The notes under the pieces are model-generated. The model was given only the letters and a program-made list of their open reading frames with translations, made no database searches and was not told the origin of the DNA. The position numbers and the translations under genes are program-made. Positions 40,984 through 52,149 of a DNA stretch of 64,000 nucleotides are shown piece after piece. Origin of the DNA: Doryteuthis pealeii. Taxonomy: Eukaryota > Mollusca > Cephalopoda > Myopsida > Loliginidae. The number at the start of each line of letters is the position of its first letter. The first letter of the stretch is position 1. The stretch spans positions 98,339,983-98,403,982 of the forward strand of contig CM042141.1 in NCBI GenBank assembly GCA_023376005.1, in the 5' to 3' direction.

Positions 40984-42727
40984 TTAAGGGATATAATTAA
41001 TTAAAAACGATTTTCGGAAAGTATCGTATAGCTGCTCCTGCTGTTGGGTGTATCAGCAGAGGCTTACCTGCTGCCTGTATCAGCTGCTTGTTTGCTAGCA
41101 GTCATTCAAATTTTCTGCTACAACTATGACTAAATTTTAACGTAAAATCAAATTCTTTTTTTGGTTCAATCTTTAAAATATTTATTTGGTTACAAAAAAA
41201 ACCTTTAAATATGTCATTTGTATGTATCCATGGAATTATCTTTTAGAGCGTCTTAAAGAATATTTTGCTTCGGACAATCGATGATACGAAGTATGATTTT
41301 TTTCAGACTAAATTTTAACGTAAAATCAAATCTTTGTCCATATTCTTAATTTGTACACTCACTTTAATTTAAATTGTTGTCATGCAAAAAAAAAAAAAAC
41401 ATTGTAGAAACATTAAAATTGTTCCAAAACACAAGTTTACGGTTATATTTTTGTTTAAATAATATTTTAAATGTAAATAAAAATATCATGAAAATGTTTT
41501 AAAATATTCACCAGTATAGGGTTACATATTTGTATATATATGTAAATAAAACGAGTTTTTTTTTCTAATTAATACTAATGGTAAAAGCCTTAATTTTTTA
41601 TAGAATTAATGAAAACGTTTGAAAACAATGTGTTTTTAAAATACTATCTTGAGCTTAAGCAAAAATAGATATTGCAATACGAAGAATTTCAATTTTCCAT
41701 TCTCAGCTTCTTTTTATCGTTACATTTTTAGAAGTAAAAAAGAAAAAAATAAATTAACCAAATACATTTCTTTTAACTTTAACTCAACAAGCAATTAAGA
41801 ACTGGATTTGAATTGTTGTCATGTACAAAAAATTGAAATAAATAAATTACAATGTTACATTGTATTTCTAACTCATCAAGCAATTAAAAACTGAATTTAA
41901 AATTGTATTACGTACGAAAACGTTTTAGAAAAAATCATTCAAAAAATTCGCAAATTCTTAGCGATTAAAGAAAAAGGGGTTAAAAAAAAATTATTGTTAT
42001 TTTCCAATTGCTAAATGGATTGGAAACCGAACCATTCGCTTTTCAGTGAAACTTTTGGTAGACAACAATATTCTATTTACAACATAACACTTGCTGTCAT
42101 TTTTCTAACGAAATAAATATTTTTAAGTTAGGAAGGGAAATATGCGATAAACAAGATTTGATTTTATGTTTAAATCTAGCACGAAAAAATTATACTACGA
42201 ATTCTAGGCTGACTGAAGCAAAATATTATTTTTTTAACTCGCTGTAAAAAATAATTCGATTGATAAAAACTCAATCAAATTATATATTTAGAAAGAGTAT
42301 TTTATTCTCCTTCTAACCATATAAATATCTTAAAGAAGATTGTACCGTAAATAGGCGAGAAAAAAGAATTTGTTTTTTCCTTAAAATTTAGTCTGAAAAA
42401 AAATCATACTTATCAGCTCACCGAAGCCAATTTTGTTTTTTTAACTCACTGTAAAAAATAATTCAATAAATAAAAACGCATACAAATTACATATTTTTTC
42501 TAAACCATATAAATATTTTTAAGATTGGACTAAATATAGGTGATAAATTCCGAGCGGAACGGCTTAGACTGCGAAATTTATTCACGAAAATTAAACTTCA
42601 CTGCTGTAAATCGCTGTAACAAAAAGTCAGACAGGCGATAATATTTTATTATCAGCAGGTGCTGGTATACAGTCAGTTTCGCAAATTGGATGATTTTGGC
42701 TTAATTAATTAATTATATCCCTTAATT
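40984..42727. mobile_element. 1.74 kb element with about 340-bp inverted ends
   Basis: TTAAGGGATATAATTAATTA at the left tip and its inverse at 42704-42726. Matching inverted blocks continue inward: CTGCTCCTGCTG / CAGCAGGTGCTGG; GACTAAATTTTAACG (41298) against TTAAAATTTAGTC (42386); and ACCAAATAAATATTTTAAAGATTGAA against its inverse near 42510. Two similar inner units near 42235 and 42425 are direct repeats of each other. Very AT-rich, no coding. A non-autonomous long-TIR element of unknown superfamily. Confidence 0.7.
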
Positions 42728-42739
42728 AGTAAAAGTGAT

Positions 42740-42835
42740 GCATACCTTTCCCAAGGGTATTAGTGGTATGTGAAATGCAAACAGCCTCGTCCATGATTTG
42801 AACTCTGAGTCTATTTTTTATAGCGATAACATTTA
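42740..42835 (-). mobile_element. SINE B head fragment
   Basis: ATACCTTTCCCAAGGGTATT, GTGAAATGCAAACAGC and a decayed box B near GATTTGAACTC. Confidence 0.6.
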
Positions 42836-43154
42836 CACTACTTGATTGAAGATATATAAAAAGAAATGAAAATTTGATGTCCCTTGACTCATGAATTTTT
42901 TATCAGCAGATATCCTAGTTTCACTTTCACTTTTGAATTGACATTCATTCAATGATATTAACACCCATTTCCTTATGACAAATAATGAAAAGGAAGACTG
43001 CAAACTGACGTCTTGAACTGGACAGTTCTTTGACAAGAAAGATAACACAGTTAATTTAAAAGGTTGCTTGAACGATAACTGAGGACAATAGAACAAAATT
43101 ATAAATATTTTATTAGATAAAATTGATTTTTTTAATGACATATTTATAATTTTA
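42836..43154. other. Unassigned DNA
   Basis: A 102-codon minus-strand frame (42833-43141) has no motif that I recognise. Confidence 0.35.
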
Positions 43155-43410
43155 TTTTGCCCTTAGGAAAGACATGAATCCATCTCTTCTTCCTCGGAAT
43201 ATTATAATAGAGAATATCAACATCTTTAGCCTTGGTTAGGCAACCAGTTTAGGAGAAGGAAAACTCTGAAAATAAACCTGTTAAAAAACATTTAAAAGAT
43301 TGACCATGTGTCGTATCCTGCTCGTACGGTGGGGAATTTAATTCTAACCAGCTTTACTTAAAAACTGACCTTGTGTCACATCCTTCCCGCGATGGAGAGA
43401 GTTGGATAAA
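43155..43410 (+). mobile_element. SINE B copy lacking its head, with duplicated end
   Basis: Body from CCTTAGGAAAGACATGAATCC to the end TACGGTGGGG. A second end-like block (TGACCTTGTGTCACATCC) follows at 43368. Confidence 0.65.
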
Positions 43411-43506
43411 TGCAATTTAGGTGATGTCATTTAGATATTTGTGATTAGTTATATAGTATTTCCAAATATGTGATATCAGATCTCTGTCGGGGGAGATCGT
43501 AGGTAT

Positions 43507-43552
43507 ACACTGTTGATGAGACCAAAATTAGGTCGAAACAGCTGTACAGTGT
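43507..43552 (+). ncRNA. Hammerhead-like motif with C3-to-U core change
   Basis: Helix I ACACTG / CAGTGT (six pairs), core TTGATGA (consensus CTGATGA), helix II GACC / GGTC with loop AAAATTA, GAAA, helix III palindrome ACAGCTGT, cleavage-site A. Only the first core base differs from consensus. The wider region (GCACATGGTATTCGTGCCG to the right) is not one of my other families. Confidence 0.75.
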
Positions 43553-43670
43553 TCCTCACGTCGCACATGGTATTCGTGCCGATATTCGGCGGATATCAGA
43601 TATCTATGTGCTACACTGTACTAGTAAATACACCATTAATTATCTTTATAAGAATTTTCTTCTAAACCAA

Positions 43671-43901
43671 AAAGTAAAAAGTAAAGTCGACAGAGTGGCC
43701 TATTGTGGGTATCAGCCAGACAGCGAGGGAGTCTATCCCCTTTTCATTAGTGCTAGACCGAAGAGGTTGTTGTTGTGTCTGAGGTTGAGAGCCACACTAA
43801 TCATTAGCTCCCGACTTTACTACACAGATTCAAGCTATACTACTCATGCGCTGCCTTGTGGTTCTTAGACGACTGCTCTACCGACTGAGCTAAACCGGCT
43901 A
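43671..43901 (-). mobile_element. SINE A copy 3
   Basis: Minus-strand copy, tail on the left, decayed tRNA head at 43870-43901 (GACTGAGCTAAACCGG). The body has a diverged middle. Confidence 0.75.
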
Positions 43902-43910
43902 AGCAATAAG

Positions 43911-44168
43911 TAAGTAAAAAAGTAAAGTAGTCGGGGTAGCCTAAAGTCGGTATCAGCCAGATAGCGAGGGAGTATATCCCCTTTTCACTAACGCTAGACT
44001 AAGGATGTTGTTTTGGCGACTGAGATGGGCGCCACACCTATCATCAGCTCCTTACTTTACCGCACAGATCCCTGTGCTACTCATACGCTGAATTGGCGAG
44101 GGCCGGTATAGAACCCGGGACCTTGCGATTCCCTAGTCGGATGCTCTACTGACTGAGCTATACCGACC
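43911..44168 (-). mobile_element. SINE A copy 4
   Basis: Full copy on the minus strand, 10 bp from the previous one and in the same orientation. Head at 44140-44168. Confidence 0.85.
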
Positions 44169-45205
44169 AATAAGTACCAGAATTTTATTATTTCGAGATG
44201 AAAATCGTGCAATCAAAATGAATATTATTAGGTATTACGTATTACCAAACTTTACATAAAATCTGTAACCGAAAATATAAATATGTAGCGTCGCGACCGA
44301 TACACTTTCTTATAAGGTGTCACAATTTTATAGTAGTTATTAGCTGAATTCTATCTGAATGTTTTACTACATAATGTTTGATCTATATAAAAATTAGAAC
44401 AGGTCTATAACCAAAAATAAGACTTTATAAATATATACAAGGGGGCCCATGAAAGACTGACTCATAAAAAAAATCAATCATTTAGCAGATATGCTGATAG
44501 GTACGCGTCCTACGTCCCTGACGCTCAAAATCTAAAAGGATGTAATAAAATCGTATCCATGTGTCCCAGTGTTTTTCTTTTTTCTTCCCTCACAATTCCA
44601 AACTAACTGTAAATATATTTCAATAGTTTCTTAGAAACGAATTACACATGATAGGTTACAAGGTAAGAGTTAGACGACTTTAGTTGGGACCCATAAATTT
44701 TCCCGGGGACTCATTCATGCGTCCCAGGGTGCACTAAATCAAAAAGCTATCAGCATTACTGATTTGGTATTTTGAGTCATAAAATATATTCCAACGAAAT
44801 ATATCTTTAGCCATTTGCGAAAAATATCTTGTAGATTGCCTTCTTTTCTTTCCTTAATTTGAGCCATTTCGATGACTTTGCTCAAGGTTTCTCCGATCAA
44901 TCCTTTACACGAACATTAATCATGAGCTGTAGTAATGTCTTAAGCTTATATATATATATTGTCAGACAGACAAAGCAGGTGAATAGGGAGGCCATTTGTA
45001 TTCTGAATTATTTGAAATTATTCTGCCACCAAAGATGTCTTTTTGTTGAAATTATAAACTTCTCAATTGAATAATAAAATTCTATCATTTTAAGTTGTTC
45101 TTTTACATTGTAACATGACATTTTACAAAGTAATATAAGAACTGAATTAAAAACAAGAAAGTTATTAATTTTAAAATTGATTCAGTATTTTCTGGAATGT
45201 CTTAT
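44169..45205. other. Unassigned DNA
   Basis: About 1 kb with no recognised family. A 71-codon frame at 44859-45074 has no motif. Confidence 0.35.
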
Positions 45206-45209
45206 ATAT

Positions 45210-45430
45210 GAGGTAGATTCCAAAATTATCCGTACACTTGTTTTATGGAAGCCGAACACATCGTGGATGATTTGATTGGCAGAATCATGATTAATCTGCA
45301 GAGAACAAGCAACCTAATCGATGATAACTCCGGGTTTGCCATAAGCATCTTTCAAGCTTGCTGAATCTTCTCATCAGTGGTGGTGGTTGACAGGGGTGCT
45401 GCTTCCTCTTTGAGAGAATCACTTTCGTAG
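45210..45430 (-). pseudogene. Mariner-like N-terminal HTH relic
   Basis: On the minus strand scattered frames give SDSLKEEAAPLSTTTTDEKI, KMLMANPEL and LQINHDSANQIIHDVFGFHK followed by TSVR. The last piece is the second HTH typical of mariner-like transposases (compare INHDSA...IIHDVFGF with other mariners). No catalytic domain. A second, LTR-split piece of the same sequence lies at 45592-46208. Confidence 0.65.
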
Positions 45431-45591
45431 GCTGCGTTGCAACGCCCCCTAGCGGCAAACCCAAGCAACAAGGAAAGATAATCCCTTGCTAATGTAAACC
45501 GCAACCAAACAAGAGGAGGTAATCGCTACCGGTTATTTATTTATGGGTGATTCTGATGACATCTATTTTGATTGTATAATGTTGAACTATG

Positions 45592-45670
45592 AGGGAGATT
45601 TAAAAACTATCCACACTTGTTTTATGGAAGCCGTGCTCATCGTGGATGATTTGATAGGCTGAACTATGTA
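45592..45670 (-). pseudogene. Second mariner-like relic, left half (split by LTR)
   Basis: GTTTTATGGAAGCCG and ATCGTGGATGATTTGAT match 45240-45280. It continues after the LTR at 46152-46208 with TAATCTGCAGAGAGCAAGC. Confidence 0.7.
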
Positions 45671-45671
45671 T

Positions 45672-46151
45672 TGTTACATAATTGTTAGTACCCTAACACT
45701 TATTTACAGTAGTGTAGAAACCAAAATGGCTGTTATAAGTTGCAGCCGGCGGCCTTGAAGGATTGAGTGACTCGGCTTGACCTCAGTCTGATCCTCCTTC
45801 TGGGGGATACCATGAGAATCGGTGGAGAAGACCCTCTTCCAGTTTAGATTAGAAAGAGTGTTTAGTTCAGTATCGACCAAACCACGAGGGTGGTAAGTCG
45901 TGTTAAGCGCACGGCCGACTCAATCTGCGCAGGTAGTCTGGTGGGGATTTCGGAATAAAATATTATCTAAAGCAAATCGAAGTCTTGGGTTATTATCTAT
46001 AAACTACCAATGACACAGGGCTTCAGATAAAGAGAAATCTCCAATGGAAGACCAGACACGAAGTCCCCAAGAAAAAGTCCAGACGCTAGAAGAAGAATGT
46101 AAGATACCAAAGATGAGCAGAAGAATAATAGAAGTAAAGAGAGTATACACC
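45672..46151 (+). mobile_element. Solo LTR, family alpha, copy 3, with target duplication
   Basis: Flanked by ATGTAT on both sides (45666-45671 and 46152-46157). It starts TGTTACATAATTG and ends TATACACC. The paralogous sequence at 45210-45340 represents the unoccupied site, which proves that this unit is a mobile insertion. Confidence 0.85.
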
Positions 46152-46210
46152 ATGTATAATCTGCAGAGAGCAAGCTACCTCTTCGATACCAACTCACCGG
46201 TTTGCCATTA

Positions 46211-46494
46211 CTATATTAAAAACAAAACGTCTTCGACATAAAAAAAACCTTTAGTTTGACATACCGTTAAATTCAACAAACCAACTAAAAGTTAATTTAA
46301 TCTCAAATATCATAGTTGTAATTTTCCAAGTTAAAATCTCGTACAATCTCGTATTTATTCTTTATACAAGATTGTACGAGAATAGAGGTCGTAAGACGCC
46401 CGGGATAATTTGATAGTATGCATTTTTTATACCCGTTACGATAAGGTGGAAAGTAAAAGTGGTTTTAAGGTTGATGTCGACATCAGAAGTTGTT
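46211..46494. other. Unassigned DNA with small hairpin
   Basis: 46335-46380 holds TCTCGTACAATC and its inverse around a 21-bp loop. Confidence 0.45.
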
Positions 46495-46905
46495 TGTTTT
46501 GTTTCACGACATATCAACCTCGGTGGGTCATTTAATGCCGGCAAAGTTTTGAAAGATTCGCAGTGATAGATTGGAAGAACATTTTTTTAAACTCAATTTT
46601 TTTGTAAACACATTTTCTATTTAACCAATAGATGGGACCCTAATAGGTACTACCACTCCGGGTCAGAGTGGACCTGGGAGTAATGGTGATGAAGGGGTAC
46701 TCCACATTCCCCAGACCTCCAGAATTGGAACCTCACTATCAGATAGAGTTTAACGTCATAACCAGAACATGAAGACCCTCAGCCATCGTCTTCTTGCACC
46801 CATATGATAAATGCATCCTTAAACATCACGGGTCGCCACCCACGAGGCCCCATTTCGAGAAGGGGGTCTTACCACTCTGCAGAGGTGCAGTCATTTCACG
46901 TATTC
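46495..46905 (-). mobile_element. R1 retroposon with internal deletion
   Basis: Tail-side blocks at 46495, conserved centre, then a deletion that joins CCCATATGATAAA to ATCCTTAAACATCACGGG. Head at about 46895. Confidence 0.7.
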
Positions 46906-47160
46906 ACCATAATTTACTTCTTTCTTGTGTGACATTCAGAAGAAGAAAAATACATTTCGCCAAATCGCAGCAGAAGACACATTTATAGACGTTCACGCTG
47001 AGAATATAATGGAAAAAAATGTAGCAATTTAAGCAACATTATAATCTATCTTTTGTATAATAGAAAATTACATCGTTTTTTATCATAGTTTATTACAGGG
47101 TACATTTTGATATAAAAAATTGTAACAGTGTATGCACCTATTTCACTCTCATTTCTTTAA
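46906..47160. other. Unassigned DNA
   Basis: No feature recognised. Confidence 0.3.
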
Positions 47161-47163
47161 TAA

Positions 47164-47166
<3 letters not shown>

Positions 47167-47225
<59 letters not shown>

Positions 47226-47249
47226 GTGTGTGTGTGTGTGTGTGTGTGT
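47167..47249. repeat. (TA)n-(GA)n-(TG)n compound microsatellite
   Basis: Three dinucleotide arrays in a row, merging into the mariner end. Confidence 0.95.
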
Positions 47250-48124
47250 TCGTGAGAAATTTGACAGTTTCACAAGAAAAAAGAAAAAGTGCTTGGTAAC
47301 TACAAAATTTGGTGGATTGTAAAGAAATTCAACAGGCACGGAAATTACACTACTGTCAACAAATTTCACACAAAATAACCGCCATTAGCGTCGATCACAG
47401 CCTCAATCCTGCTCCGGAACCTGGGAATCCTGCTCCAGTTTCCCTTGGAAGGATCTCAAAAACTATTTTAATTCTGTCGATTAACTGGGCTTTTATAGTA
47501 CTGGCACAGCGATTGGTGTCTTTCTCAACAGCGCCACATACATAATAATCCATGGGGTTAAGATCTGGGAGTTCGGGGGAAAACATTGGGACTGGTGTAG
47601 TCGTAAAAATTCACCGACAACCATTTTTTACTTTTCCCAAAGGTGTGGCAGGGGGTCGAATTCTGCTGCCATACATATGGCCTACCATTGGCTACCCTTG
47701 TTATCCAAGGCTTGGACTACAGTGTTTAACAACTTCACGTAGGTATCTGAGGCTCCGCCAACAGATTTTTGAGGAATTCTGCTGTACAAACGCAATCAGA
47801 TCGTCTGTTATGTTGCTTTCTTCTAGACACAGCCTTGTAGTCTCCATTGCAATTCTCCAGTTCATGCCTGATTGGTTTTACAGTGTTCAGGAAGTATTGG
47901 ACAGCAATCATAATCTCCTTATTTTGATGGCCGGCGCAAATCATCAGGATACAAGTTATTCTCTTCCATGATTCAGGTGGATTCCAGTCATCCATTCTAT
48001 CTGTCATCATGTATATAAATGAAGAAGGGTCCAAGCTTTTAAATGATGCATAGTGTGCGTTAATACCTCCAACCCACGGAGAAAAATAACCAAATATAAA
48101 TATGCCAAATTTATCCCGAACACC

Positions 48125-48127
<3 letters not shown>
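47242..48127 (-). mobile_element. Internally deleted mariner-like element (copy 2)
   Basis: Ends GTGTTCGTGAGAAATTTGACA and, inverted, CAGGGTGTTCGGGATAAATT. TA flanks on the right. Length about 885 bp, as in copy 1. The sequence is similar throughout to 11060-11943. Confidence 0.85.
47395..48075 (-). pseudogene. Mariner-like transposase, same deletion, further frameshifts
   Basis: N-terminal part (LDPSSFIYMMTDRMDD, RITCILMICAGHQNKEIM, VKPIRHELENC) is in one frame. The central part passes FVQQNSS at the same deletion point as copy 1. WQQNSTPCHTFGKSKKWLSV and PDLNPMDYYVCGAVEKDTN are in other frames. The second catalytic residue is again Asn. Shared deletion and shared Asn show that both copies descend from an already defective source moved in trans. 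Confidence 0.85.

Positions 48128-48194
<67 letters not shown>
48128..48194. repeat. (TA)n microsatellite
   Basis: About 33 TA units between the mariner end and the Penelope-like fragment. Confidence 0.95.
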
Positions 48195-48196
<2 letters not shown>

Positions 48197-48199
48197 CTT

Positions 48200-48470
48200 G
48201 CTACTACTCGTTCTCGTTAAAAACGAGACACGAAACCATACCATCGTTTCCTACCTGATGATGGCAAACTGTATAGCCGAAAGCGCTCGTTTTGAAACCT
48301 TTGGTGAACTGTTACACCAGTTACACCCCGACACCAAAAAGATGGCCCGAAAATTAGAACGGATCAACCAAAAACTTGTCCGACAAGAATTGTCTGTACA
48401 GTTCAACAAAACTTGTATAAAAGAAAAAATGCTGCCAAAATACACTTATATATATATATATATATATATA
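48200..48470 (+). pseudogene. Possible Penelope-like N-terminal fragment with upstream hammerhead
   Basis: The frame passes through the hammerhead region and continues FETFGELLHQLHPDTKKMAR, KLERINQKLVRQELSVQFNK, TCIKEKMLPKY, then runs into (TA)n. The basic, helical pattern with ...FNKTCIKEKMLPKY resembles the region before the DKGG block in Penelope-like proteins. The hammerhead just upstream fits a terminal repeat. The match is from memory of the family pattern, so the identity is tentative. Confidence 0.5.
48246..48298 (+). ncRNA. Hammerhead-like motif, family 4
   Basis: Outer helix I GTTTC / GAAAC, internal loop, inner C-G and A-T pairs, core CTGATGA, one extra T, helix II GGC / GCC, GAAA, helix III palindrome AGCGCT, cleavage-site C. 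The internal loop in helix I is where natural hammerheads place tertiary contacts. Confidence 0.6.
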
Positions 48471-48473
48471 TAC
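48450..48473. repeat. (TA)n microsatellite
   Basis: About 11 TA units. Confidence 0.9.
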
Positions 48474-48479
48474 TAAAGC

Positions 48480-49150
48480 TGGGTGAATCAATGCTTGTTT
48501 GCTAAAGGCTTTTTCCTATTTAGTTTAATGACAGAAAATTCATATCAAAATATTTCTTAGTTCTTGAGTTATGTTTGAAAGAATTCCATTTTAATTGGTT
48601 CTAATGAGTCGTGATTACAATTAAGTAAAAAACTGATCCGTCACTAACTTTACATTGAGCCTGTCACTTTCCCACTCTCTATGTATATCTTGATTAACTA
48701 TTCTGTATATATATATTAGTTTTCTCATTGAGTGTAAAGAGAGAGATTGGAGAGTGAGTGTGGATTTGTATGTTAAGATTCAGCATTAGCGAGCCCGTAA
48801 TGATTCCAAGACTCCATTTCAATTTAAATTAGGTCAAACGTTCCATTTCTTAGAAATCTTAAAAAATGATTTGAATGTTGTTTTTTTTTTAATTCACCGG
48901 CCGTATTTATTTATTTAAATATAAATCCCTTTGCAAAGTCACTTTTCCCTAATCTCAATGGGTGACCCAACGGCTTACATTTTGTATAATATATATGATG
49001 GACTCTCCCGTCGATTTCGACGTATGAGGTTCCGACAACCTCTTTCCTTTAACCTTGTGTGTTAATCGCAGGTGACATTTCAGCCCTGCCAATGATTTGC
49101 AAAGAAGTTCACAGATGGAACAAGAGTGTGGATTATTAGAATGTATGCTG

Positions 49151-49155
<5 letters not shown>
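48480..49155. other. Unassigned AT-rich DNA
   Basis: No repeat or gene recognised. Confidence 0.35.
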
Positions 49156-49156
<1 letters not shown>

Positions 49157-49217
<61 letters not shown>

Positions 49218-49296
49218 TGTGTGTGTGTGCATATATTTATACATATATATATATGATTTATTAAGGATATACATACATTTATGATATCTTAAAGAC

Positions 49297-49354
<58 letters not shown>
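49157..49354. repeat. (TA)n-(GT)n arrays, two in tandem
   Basis: TA then GT at 49157-49210 and again at 49299-49354, separated by ACATATTTATACATATATAT-like sequence. Confidence 0.9.
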
Positions 49355-49358
<4 letters not shown>

Positions 49359-49383
49359 ATAACGTTTCTAAAAAGTGTGTGTA

Positions 49384-49450
49384 TGCATAGCGTGCTGGTA
49401 AGAACTCTAACTGATGACGAATCGGTCGGGTTTCGATCCCGGTCTGAAGC
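49384..49450 (+). mobile_element. tRNA-like SINE head (family E)
   Basis: Box-A-like AGCGTGCTGGTAAGAAC and box-B-like GGGTTTCGATCCCGG with tRNA-like spacing. The sequence beyond (ACGGCGAAACAGG) matches no other copy in the window. Confidence 0.5.
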
Positions 49451-49700
49451 AGTCTGCCTTGTCTAGCCGTGAAACGGCGAAACAGGACTGTGTGAATGAC
49501 AATATGTAAATATATATTAAAAATCGCATAGTGAACAAACTCTCACTAACCAAACATCGTTAACTTCATGCCCATGCTACCCTCAAGATACTATCCAAGA
49601 TATGAATGCTCTATCCACGATATTGAGCACTATTTACTTATAAATATAGCACAATTTATTATCAATATTGATATTATATATATACATATATATATATATA

Positions 49701-49895
49701 AAGTAAAAAGTTGTCGGGGCGGCCTAACAGCGAGGGAGTCTATCCCCTTTTCACTAGCGCTAGACCAAGGAGATTATTTTAGCATCTGAGGTGAAACGCT
49801 ACACCTACCACCAGCTCCTTACTTTACCGCACAGATCCCTGTGCTACTCATACGCTGAGTTGGCGAGGGCCGGTATCGAACCAAGAACCTTGTGA

Positions 49896-49899
<4 letters not shown>
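49701..49899 (-). mobile_element. SINE A copy 5, head-truncated
   Basis: Body on the minus strand, cut at ACCTTGTGATTC by a (TA)n array (49899-49932), so box A is lost. Confidence 0.8.
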
Positions 49900-49932
<33 letters not shown>

Positions 49933-49934
<2 letters not shown>

Positions 49935-50329
49935 GCAGCAAGTTATTATCTAAACAAATTTGATTAAATACTTCGGAATATTTCTTCTTGATGTTCAAGC
50001 CTTTGTGTAATTGGGGTCCAAAGGGGAGGTGTCCCATATTTTTTCCAATCACTTCCAACCATGTCCATTACCTGTATGATGAGATATTTCAAAGCTCCTA
50101 TCTATCCACCTCAGAACTGATACTAATCAAATAAAGTCTAGTTATTATTCTAATCCTAGTCCTTCTGTTCAATTATAATGAATTAACCATCAGTTTTTGC
50201 AGAGTGAACCAAGAGCCGATACTGTAAGCAACCTGAGTCCTTTGTTTATCAAAACTGATTTGATCCAACATTAAATGAGCCGAAAATGGTTTATTTGTCG
50301 TAAAATAAAACAACCAACTGGCATCATAA
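49933..50329. other. Unassigned DNA
   Basis: No feature recognised. Confidence 0.3.
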
Positions 50330-50331
50330 TG

Positions 50332-50525
50332 GAGGCGCCTGGTGAAATGGTTATCGCCGTAGGAAAAGGACACTCTGCGACGAGTTCAAATCCTGGATGC
50401 AGCTGTTTTCATTTCACATATCGCTGATACCCATGAGAATAGTCCGAATCCATCCAGCTATGGATAAATAGTATGACAATTGGTCTAGGAGAAGGGAAAC
50501 TCTAAATTCAAACCAAAGGGACTCT
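50332..50525 (+). mobile_element. SINE B, alternative-end subfamily
   Basis: GGAGGCGCCTGGTGAAATGG head, box B GAGTTCAAATCCTGG, an internal deletion, and the GGGACTCTCTTCTCG end also seen at 22275 and 51510. Confidence 0.7.
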
Positions 50526-50591
50526 CTTCTCGTTAGTGAAAACTATTTTGAGGGATCCTCCTCTACCATAGATGCTCAGCACTAGCTTATA

Positions 50592-50887
50592 TATATATAT
50601 ACCAACCACTCCGCACGAGCAGGATGCGACACAAGGTCAATTTCCTAAGCGGAGTTTAACAGGTTAATATTCAGAGTTTTCCTTCTCCTAGACTGGTTGC
50701 CTAATCAAGGTTAAAGATCCCAGTCTGCCCTACTATTTACCCATAACTGGAGGGAGAATTGGATTCATACCTTTCCCAAGGGTATTAGCGCTATGTGAAA
50801 TGCCAATAGCTTCGTCCAGGAATTAAATTCGCGTTGACGAGTCCATTTCCTACGACTCTAACCATTAGACTACGCGCCTCCATAAGT
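50592..50887 (-). mobile_element. SINE B with 11-bp target duplication
   Basis: Complete copy flanked by ACTAGCTTATA at 50581-50591 and 50888-50898. Confidence 0.88.
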
Positions 50888-50898
50888 ACTAGCTTATA

Positions 50899-51550
50899 AT
50901 CTCACTCAACCTGGTGTGAAACTTGCGCGCGAGATATTATAATTGGAAAGAAGGTGCACAGACCTCAGTCTCCTGTCTTGACATTCTGGCAGTTGGTCTA
51001 GTCTGGACTGGAGGGTGCTGCCTCAGGTAGTATTGAGTCACTTTATGAGAGGCGAGCCTCACCTGAAACTCTAACGCTTGCATCCTAACGCTTGCAGGTT
51101 GTATTGTGGAATTATGTCAGTAGTAAGTACCCCAATCCTACCATTATCGATGTGGATGACGATTTGTTCCCCTGAATTTCATCCACCCTTTGACATCTCT
51201 TGTTTTTAGTGATGCTGGGTGTCCATACCCCCACTTCATCAGACAAGCCGAGGCATGCCTGCTGAGTTTGTCAGTTGGTCGCCAACAACCATGGAACAGG
51301 TAGTACTAGTTTACATGTTACTAGTAGCAGGTAAGAAAGAAGACACTCTTCCATAAATAACCACAGGCGGGTTGACATGCCGTTAAAAGTCAAGAATCCT
51401 CATAACCCTCAGTGACACGACTCTCTCATGGAAATTAACCCAAACGTAAAGAGTCAATACTGAAAAGGATTAAAGTCCTTCTAAAATAGATTTAAATATA
51501 ATTCAAACCTAAGAGACTCTCTTCTCGCTAGTCAAAACTACTTTGAGAAC
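50899..51550. other. Unassigned DNA
   Basis: TCTAACGCTTGCA and CCTAACGCTTGCA form a small direct repeat near 51071-51100. 51500-51540 resembles the alternative SINE B end. Otherwise nothing. Confidence 0.4.
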
Positions 51551-51551
51551 T

Positions 51552-51668
51552 CCCCCTCCTCCGCCTCCTCCTCCTCTTCTTCTTCTTCTTCTCCTCTCCT
51601 CTTCTTCTTCTTCTTCTTCCTCCTCCTCCTCTTCCTCTTCCTTCTCTTCCTCTTCTTCCTTCTCCTCT
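51552..51668. repeat. (CCT/CTT)n pyrimidine microsatellite
   Basis: Imperfect CCT, CTT and CTCCTC runs over about 117 bp. Confidence 0.95.
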
Positions 51669-52130
51669 TATCAGCGTAACTTGATCGTAAGTCAAATACC
51701 CGATTTTCCTTTTTGAAGATTTGGAAATCTTGTCGATTTATGCGTTATGTTGGAAGGGTTCATCTATAGAAAATGTGGATGGTGGGCAAAGTTTTTTGTC
51801 CTAAAAGTTTTACTAACGTGGACTCAAAAAAAAAAAAAGAAAAAAAAAAGAACTTCCCATAGAAGTCTTTGTGGTGTTTCAATCAATTTCCAGTTCTACG
51901 GTCAGTGGATAATTCCATCTTCGTAAAATTGTTCCAAAAAGAAATTTACAATTCAAGAACTCGATTAATATCTAAAGTTATTTGCCCACTTTTTTTTCTA
52001 AATAAGTTTCTACATTTCTTTTTTTTCAATACGTTGACAATGATAAATGGATTTGTCTTTTAGTTTTCTTGGCTTATTTTTCTATTTCTTTAGACACAAA
52101 AATTCTTATACTATATTAATGGTGTCGCTG
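51669..52130. other. Unassigned DNA
   Basis: No feature recognised apart from A- and T-runs. Confidence 0.3.
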
Positions 52131-52149
52131 TCTGTCAACCTATCTGTCT

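Noticed and set aside
44169..45205. Search for host exons in the longest unassigned stretches (also 23828-24863, 38736-39488)
   Set aside because: AT-rich, stop codons in all frames at short intervals, no conserved peptide recognised.
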